64,000 bases of DNA. Origin: Hungatella hathewayi. GTDB lineage: Bacteria; Bacillota; Clostridia; Lachnospirales; Lachnospiraceae. The DNA lies in NCBI GenBank assembly GCA_025149285.1, contig CP102274.1, forward strand, positions 5,854,001-5,918,000. The letters are read 5' to 3'. The position numbers and the translations under genes are program-made. Below the pieces are notes generated by a model. It did not search any database and was not told the DNA's origin. It was given only the letters and a program-made list of their open reading frames with translations. Positions 59,662-64,000 of this stretch are shown here, in pieces; position 1 is the first letter of the stretch, and every line of letters begins with the position of its first letter.

Positions 59662-61368
59662 TTACTTGATTTCCCAGTTCTGAATATCCCAATTGTAGTT
59701 AAACTGCGGGTTGCCAAGTTTCGCACCTTTTACAATCTTATCGCTCTGCAGCAGGAAGATTGGCTGATAGTAAAGCGGAAGTTCGAATAATGTTTCATTC
59801 TCATACTTCTGTAATTCGAAGAATGCCTTTCTCTGAACTTCAGCATCTACAGAAGAATTGGTAGCCGCGATGAGCTCGTCCAGCTTCGGATCACTCGGTG
59901 TATGGGAGTTGATGGAATAACCGGTCTGGTATCTGTCGTAGTACTCATGTAAGGATAATGCCGCATTGGCTGCATAGCACATATCCCAGTCAACTGCACT
60001 CGGTCCGTTAACCGGATCTTCCGGAGCTTTCCAGAGGATGGTGGCCAGATCGCCTTCCACCAGTCTTGCGTTCATCTTAATGCCTACTTCTGCAAGGTAC
60101 TGCTGAATGATCGCCATAAGATCCTGTGTCATCTGATCTGTATAGTAATAAACGACATCAAGCTCTGTATTCGGATCCCAGTTTGCTTCCTTTAACAGTT
60201 CCTTTGCTTTTTCCGGATTGTAATCGTAATTGTTCAGTCCGTCCACCTTGTCTGCTCCGTCTGGTGTCAGGCTGTTTGCAGGAAGTGCAGCCCCCTCGAA
60301 AACGCCGTCTAAGATCGACTTCATGTCCAGTGCGTAAGCGATGGCCTGGCGCACTCTCTCATCGGCCAGAGGAGCTTTTTTCCCATCCTTTTTATCAAAC
60401 TTGTTTAAATACAGAAGACGGGTATAACGTACGTTTACGGTGTCGATGGTCAGTCCCGGTGTTCCTTCCAGTGCCTTAACATCGGCGATGTTCTTCGTAT
60501 AAGCGTAATCCAGCTTGCCTGCCTTCGCATTCGTTACGAAGTTCGCGTCGCTGTCGCCTGCACTCGGATTTAAGTGGATGGTGAAGTTTGCCGTTCCGCC
60601 GTAGTACTTGTCAAACGGCTTTAACGTGGTGTAGTTGTTCATCTGAACCTCATCCACCATGAATGGGCCGGAACCGATGGGGCTCTGGAAGTACTTGGCC
60701 TGCTGTAAGGAAATCGGATCCGTATCGGCCAGATACTTCTTAGGCAGAGGAGCAAACTGCGTAAATGTCAGCAGTGCGTCCGGTGCAACCTTCTCAAAGG
60801 TCAGTGTAATCTTATTTCCGTCAACGGCAATTCCTTCGATGTGTTCGGCACTTCCGTCTTCATAAGCCGCCGCACCCTTTAACGCTTCAAAGGTGGAACG
60901 GAATACGGAGTTTAATACCGTTGTTTTCAGTGCATACTCGATACTCCACTGAATATCGTCGGCAGTAATCGCTTCGCCGTCGTGCCAGAAAATATTATCT
61001 CTCAGCTCAAAGGCCAGCGTCATTCCGTCGTCCGACATCTCATAGGACTTGGCCAAATCGCCCTCGCCGCTTACAGGCGCCAGGTTCTCATCAGCAAAAA
61101 TCAGATGTGCATAGAGAGTCTTGTTGTACATATAGGTGCCGGGATTCAGCCACGGTGTCTCAAAGAACTCCGTAGGACCGCCGTTGCTGTAAAGAACACC
61201 AGAGTCCCCTGCTGCTGCCGGCTCTGCCGGTGCTGCTGTCGTCTCTGCCTGTCCCCCCGTGGTGGCAGCTGTGGTCGAACTCGCCGGGTTACCGGATCCA
61301 CACCCTGCCAGTAAAGATGCTGTCATTGCTGCTGCCAGTCCCAAAGAAAAGATTTTTTTCAATTTCAT
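59662..61368 (-). CDS. Oligopeptide-type substrate-binding lipoprotein (OppA-like)
   Basis: 568 residues from MKLKKIFSLGLAAAMTASLL. Lipobox LLAGCG (Cys near 24), then a Thr/Ala/Glu-rich tether (about 27-55) and a family 5 binding-protein fold: LAFELRDNIFWHDGEAITAD, DERVRQAIAYALDMKSILDG, LVEGDLATILWK. The context suggests sialic acid (SatA-like) or a sialylated or amino-sugar glycopeptide rather than ordinary peptides, by inference only. AAAGGAGGAAGTATTGC before the ATG at 61368 fixes the start. Confidence 0.9.
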   Translation of the reverse strand: MKLKKIFSLGLAAAMTASLLAGCGSGNPASSTTAATTGGQAETTAAPAEPAAAGDSGVLYSNGGPTEFFETPWLNPGTYMYNKTLYAHLIFADENLAPVSGEGDLAKSYEMSDDGMTLAFELRDNIFWHDGEAITADDIQWSIEYALKTTVLNSVFRSTFEALKGAAAYEDGSAEHIEGIAVDGNKITLTFEKVAPDALLTFTQFAPLPKKYLADTDPISLQQAKYFQSPIGSGPFMVDEVQMNNYTTLKPFDKYYGGTANFTIHLNPSAGDSDANFVTNAKAGKLDYAYTKNIADVKALEGTPGLTIDTVNVRYTRLLYLNKFDKKDGKKAPLADERVRQAIAYALDMKSILDGVFEGAALPANSLTPDGADKVDGLNNYDYNPEKAKELLKEANWDPNTELDVVYYYTDQMTQDLMAIIQQYLAEVGIKMNARLVEGDLATILWKAPEDPVNGPSAVDWDMCYAANAALSLHEYYDRYQTGYSINSHTPSDPKLDELIAATNSSVDAEVQRKAFFELQKYENETLFELPLYYQPIFLLQSDKIVKGAKLGNPQFNYNWDIQNWEIK

Positions 61369-61452
61369 GCAATACTTCCTCCTTTTTCGAAATAAAAAGG
61401 CGTAATGGATTATTGGTCCTTCATCCGTCACGCCCTGGTTGTTGATAAACTC

Positions 61453-61481
61453 ATTATATTACTGAAAATTTATTTTGTCAA
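61453..61481 (-). promoter_or_regulatory. Promoter of the Opp/flavoprotein operon
   Basis: Minus strand TTGACA (61481-61476), 17-base spacer, TATAAT (61458-61453). Perfect consensus, about 85 bases before oppA. Confidence 0.88.
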
Positions 61482-61491
61482 CATTGAATAG

Positions 61492-61505
61492 AAAAAATTT
61501 TTTTT
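61492..61505 (-). promoter_or_regulatory. A/T dyad upstream of the Opp promoter
   Basis: AAAAAATTTTTTTT (61492-61505), 10 bases beyond the -35 box, flanked by G and C. Confidence 0.45.
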
Positions 61506-61608
61506 CTTTTTATGATTTATGTATTTTTTATCCGATTTACAAATAACCCTTGCAGGCGCTTGTAATATTGTATACATTTTTACTTTATTGTGTTTATTAA
61601 TAAAACAA

Positions 61609-62502
61609 TTACACCTGTGCCTCCTGATCCAATCGAATGCCTGCCAGATAAGCCGCCCCCATCAGGCCGGCACGGTTGCCAAGCTGTGCCTGACACAGCT
61701 CTGCATTGCGGAAGCTGCTCATAATCCTGGCTGCCGCCTTCTGCTTCACCTCATTTAAAATATAAGGCTGTGCCATGACGCCGCCGCCTAAAACGATGCA
61801 GGCCGGATTGAAAATATGGATAACGGTAATCAGTCCATACACAATCTCATCAATCCAGCTGTTCACAATGTCTCTCACTTTCGGATCATCCAGTCTGGCA
61901 AATATCTTTCTCCCATTGTCCAGATCCCGGTTGTAAGCCATGGCCTTCCTCACCAGCGCTGTAGTCGACGCATATTTTTCGTAACATCCGCAGAAAGGTT
62001 CTCCATACACACTGTCCTCAGGATGAATCATAATCCCGCCGAATTCTCCCGCCGAGCCATCGTTTCCGGTATAGATCTGCTTATTCATGACAATCGCTCC
62101 GCCAACTCCGGTTCCATAGGTGATGCATAGAAAATCTTTAAATGCCCTTCCCGCTCCGAACTGGCCTTCTCCGATGGCTGCCGCGTTAACATCATTCTCC
62201 ACAGCGGCAGGCACATGGAACTCTCTCTCCATAATCTCCCGAACCTTCATCCCGGTATATCCGGGAATGTTTTCATTTGCATAACGGATGCATCCTTCTG
62301 CGGAATTTACCTGTCCGGCGGTGCTGATTCCAATGGCTTCAAAATCATCGTACTGACGGAGTATCTCCACTGAGCGCTCCATTACATACCGTCCCCCATT
62401 TTTTGCATTGGTGGCATGCTCCTTCACTCCCACCATGTCCTGTCCATTCCAGATTCCAGACTTGATGGAGGTTCCTCCGATATCCAGTGCCGCAATCCTC
62501 AT
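61609..62502 (-). CDS. nanK: ROK family sugar kinase (probable ManNAc kinase)
   Basis: 297 residues from MRIAALDIGGTSIKSGIWNG, the ATP-binding DIGGTS motif. The catalytic Asp lies in VENDVNAAAIGEGQFG (about 106-121), followed by TYGTGVGGAIV and the GNDGSAGEFGGI motif. The ROK zinc motif (CxCGxxGCxE) is degenerate: here EPFCGCYEKYAS, with two of the cysteines missing. Next to nanE and divergent from nanA, so it probably phosphorylates N-acetylmannosamine. AGGAGATTGTT precedes the ATG at 62502. Glucokinase activity cannot be excluded by sequence. Confidence 0.85.
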   Translation of the reverse strand: MRIAALDIGGTSIKSGIWNGQDMVGVKEHATNAKNGGRYVMERSVEILRQYDDFEAIGISTAGQVNSAEGCIRYANENIPGYTGMKVREIMEREFHVPAAVENDVNAAAIGEGQFGAGRAFKDFLCITYGTGVGGAIVMNKQIYTGNDGSAGEFGGIMIHPEDSVYGEPFCGCYEKYASTTALVRKAMAYNRDLDNGRKIFARLDDPKVRDIVNSWIDEIVYGLITVIHIFNPACIVLGGGVMAQPYILNEVKQKAAARIMSSFRNAELCQAQLGNRAGLMGAAYLAGIRLDQEAQV

Positions 62503-62521
62503 AACAATCTCCTCCTGATAG

Positions 62522-62561
62522 AAAAAGGACAAAGAAACTAACTTTTCTGGCCTCTTTGTCC
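62522..62561 (-). terminator. Attenuator-like terminator between nanE and the kinase
   Basis: GGACAAAGA and TCTTTGTCC (9 bases) around a 17-base loop, then TTTTTC. It sits in the 77-base gap and can lower kinase expression relative to nanE. Confidence 0.75.
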
Positions 62562-62579
62562 GTCTTACACACCTATTCT

Positions 62580-63263
62580 TTACTGTATTGCCGCTACAAA
62601 ATGTCTTGTAATATCTCTCGGCCTCGTGATTGCGGTACCTACAACTGCAGCCAGTACTCCGGTGTCGAGAGCCGCCTTTAACTGCTCCGGCGACCAGATC
62701 CCGCCCTCCGCGATCACCGGCTTGCCGCAGGTCTCGACAAGGCGCTTCATCAGATCAAAATCAGGGAGAACTGCTCCCTTCGTATACTCCGTGTAGCCGT
62801 TCATCGTCGTTCCGACCAGATCGAGTCCGATCTGTGCGGCATGAAGGCCTTCCTCATAACAGGAACAGTCCGCCATAAAGATCTGATCCGGGTATTTGGC
62901 GCGTACTTCCGCGAAGAACTCGTCCATAGTCTTCCCATCCGGCCTGATACGGTCGGTACAGTCTGTCGCAATAATATCTACTCCACACTCGACAAGTGCG
63001 TCCACCTCTTTCATGGTAGGCGTAATATAGACGTCACAGTCTCCATAAACTTTTTTAATAATTCCAATTACCGGAAGATCCACTGTCTTTTTAATTTCCA
63101 CAATATCTGCCACGGTGTTGGCCCTGATGCCAACTGCGCCGCCCTCTTTCGCCGCGTATGCCATTCTGGACATAATGTAGGAGCTGTGCAGCGGTTCCTC
63201 CTCTAATGCCTGACAGGATACGATCAGACCACCTCTGATTCGTTCCAGTACTGAATAATCCAT
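62580..63263 (-). CDS. nanE: N-acetylmannosamine-6-phosphate 2-epimerase
   Basis: 227 residues, TIM-barrel fold. RGGLIVSCQALEEEPLHSSY at the N-terminus, GAVGIRANTVADIVEIKKTV with the catalytic region, and PVIAEGGIWSPEQLKAALDT then GVLAAVVGTAITRP at the end. Converts ManNAc-6-P to GlcNAc-6-P in sialic acid breakdown. First gene of its operon, divergent from nanA, 199 bases apart. Confidence 0.95.
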   Translation of the reverse strand: MDYSVLERIRGGLIVSCQALEEEPLHSSYIMSRMAYAAKEGGAVGIRANTVADIVEIKKTVDLPVIGIIKKVYGDCDVYITPTMKEVDALVECGVDIIATDCTDRIRPDGKTMDEFFAEVRAKYPDQIFMADCSCYEEGLHAAQIGLDLVGTTMNGYTEYTKGAVLPDFDLMKRLVETCGKPVIAEGGIWSPEQLKAALDTGVLAAVVGTAITRPRDITRHFVAAIQ

Positions 63264-63317
63264 ATTAGATACCCCCTCTTATATTTTTTACTGATTTTGG
63301 GATTTTTAACTGTTTTA

Positions 63318-63346
63318 ATCATAGCACGTATAAAAAATATTTTCAA
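63318..63346 (-). promoter_or_regulatory. Promoter of nanE
   Basis: Minus strand TTGAAA (63346-63341), 17-base spacer, TATGAT (63323-63318), about 55 bases before nanE. Confidence 0.8.
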
Positions 63347-63360
63347 TACAAACATTAAAT

Positions 63361-63374
63361 AAAAAAAAGTTTTT
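63361..63374. promoter_or_regulatory. Shared A/T dyad between nanE and nanA promoters
   Basis: AAAAAAAAGTTTTT lies between the two divergent promoters, 14 bases from the nanE -35 box and 7 from the nanA -35 box. Nearly identical to the regulator-promoter site (53943-53958). Confidence 0.5.
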
Positions 63375-63381
63375 ATTTTTA

Positions 63382-63410
63382 TTGATTTCTGCCAGTAATG
63401 ATGATATGAT
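63382..63410 (+). promoter_or_regulatory. Promoter of nanA
   Basis: Plus strand TTGATT (63382-63387), 17-base spacer, TATGAT (63405-63410), about 50 bases before nanA. Confidence 0.8.
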
Positions 63411-63462
63411 ACACACAGATACTGTTGAATTATTATAATAATTGAAAAGGCAGGTATGTATT

Positions 63463-64000
63463 ATGTCAAAGTATGACATCAACAAATTCAAACACGTTAC
63501 TGTTGCCCTCAACACACCTTTTGATAAGAATGGTGATGTTGATTTGGAAGCGACTAAAGCCGTTGTTAACTATTTCTGCAGCAAGGGTATCAAGCAGATG
63601 TATGTCTGCGGCAGTACCGGCGAAGGCTTCCTTCTCGATTCGGAAGAAAGAAAGGCTGTGACGGAAACTGTTGTAAAGGAAGCGGCAGGACGCATGAATA
63701 TCATCGTCCATGTAGGCTGTCCTGATACGAGACATTCCGCCGAACTCGCAAAGCATGCAGAGGCCGCAGGCGCCGACGCTACTTCTGCAGTTCCCTGTGT
63801 ATATTACCACATGAGCGAGGAAAGTGTATACCAGCACTGGACAAAAATTACCGAGGCTGCCGATCTTCCTTTCTTCATTTATAACATCCCGCAGCTGACC
63901 GGATTCAATCTGTCCATGGGGCTGTTCGGACGCATGCTGGAGAACGAGCGTGTGGCCGGAGTGAAATGCTCCTCCGATCCGGCACAGGATATCCTGCGCT
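63463..64000 (+). CDS. nanA: N-acetylneuraminate lyase (cut by window edge)
   Basis: The first 179 residues are present of about 300 usual. MSKYDINKFKHVTVALNTPF is a DHDPS/NAL family start; GSTGEG (50-55) binds the keto-acid carboxylate, Tyr140 (FFIYNIP) is the catalytic tyrosine and Lys168 (VAGVKCSS) the Schiff-base lysine. NanA splits sialic acid into pyruvate and ManNAc. The kinase/NanE neighbours support lyase rather than dihydrodipicolinate synthase. AAGGCAGG precedes the ATG. Confidence 0.9.
   Translation, partial: MSKYDINKFKHVTVALNTPFDKNGDVDLEATKAVVNYFCSKGIKQMYVCGSTGEGFLLDSEERKAVTETVVKEAAGRMNIIVHVGCPDTRHSAELAKHAEAAGADATSAVPCVYYHMSEESVYQHWTKITEAADLPFFIYNIPQLTGFNLSMGLFGRMLENERVAGVKCSSDPAQDILR

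Noticed and set aside
55595..61368. Calling the Opp-type operon a plain peptide transporter
   Set aside because: Family membership is clear but the nan context makes a sialic acid or amino-sugar ligand at least as likely, so I left the substrate open.
1..64000. CRISPR arrays, tRNA or rRNA genes
   Set aside because: I saw no regularly spaced repeats and no cloverleaf or rRNA-like sequence; ribosomal content is protein genes only.

Overview
The window reads as one contig of a Lachnospiraceae-type Firmicute (Clostridium cluster XIVa: an Enterocloster, Hungatella or Lachnoclostridium relative). I infer this from the S10-spc-alpha ribosomal superoperon followed by ecfA1-ecfA2-ecfT-truA-rplM-rpsI, the four-cysteine zinc lid in adenylate kinase, the zinc form of S14, a KOW protein between map and infA, cell-wall-binding repeat proteins and Tn1549-like conjugative genes. 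The species cannot be fixed from sequence alone. Almost every gene is on the minus strand.

Layout. (1) About 1-17,130 is the end of a Tn1549-like integrative conjugative element (ICE) lying against the 3' end of rpsI. Read in transcription order it has parA, parB, two small genes, a DUF6017 replication-type protein, an antirepressor, pcfB, virD4, maff2, a VirB6-like gene, PrgI and VirB4, the last cut by the window edge. Its integrase and relaxase are not in view. (2) A second, 7.9 kb mobilizable element (1,999-9,935) sits inside the ICE and has split maff2 in two. It carries a large serine recombinase, TnpW, a DnaC-like loader, a replisome organizer, a MobA/MobC relaxase pair, a probable oriT, and an AT-rich cargo of two exported proteins of unknown function. 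Its ends can be read to the base because the maff2 reading frame can be rejoined and the two ends carry matching inverted half-sites. (3) 17,155-21,849: rpsI, rplM, truA and the ECF vitamin-transporter energizing module. (4) 22,085-26,150: two secreted cell-wall-binding repeat proteins, a PolA-type 5'-3' exonuclease and a macro-domain ADP-ribose hydrolase, placed between rplQ and ecfA1. (5) 26,452-43,195: the ribosomal superoperon from rpsJ to rplQ, including a GTG-start rpmJ, with a structured leader in front of rpsJ. (6) 43,791-47,296: a third wall-binding protein, an rRNA-type methyltransferase and a membrane acyltransferase.

(7) 47,524-64,000 is a sialic acid (N-acetylneuraminate) utilization locus. 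nanA (plus strand, cut by the right edge) diverges from nanE and a ROK-family kinase. Then follow an Opp-type five-gene ABC transporter ending in an overlapping FAD flavoprotein gene, an RpiR-family regulator, and a second, sugar-type ABC transporter with no ATPase of its own. Four sites of the form A6-8/T5-8 lie 5-10 bases upstream of -35 boxes in this locus and could be the regulator's operators, or alternatively UP elements. A 1.9 kb group II intron has inserted directly behind a terminator hairpin, between the flavoprotein operon and the regulator gene.

In function, nanA, nanE and the kinase would take sialic acid to ManNAc-6-P and GlcNAc-6-P, with two uptake systems feeding them. The flavoprotein's role is unknown and is the most interesting metabolic question. 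The most unusual architecture is the element-within-element at the left, with its two-gene exported cargo.
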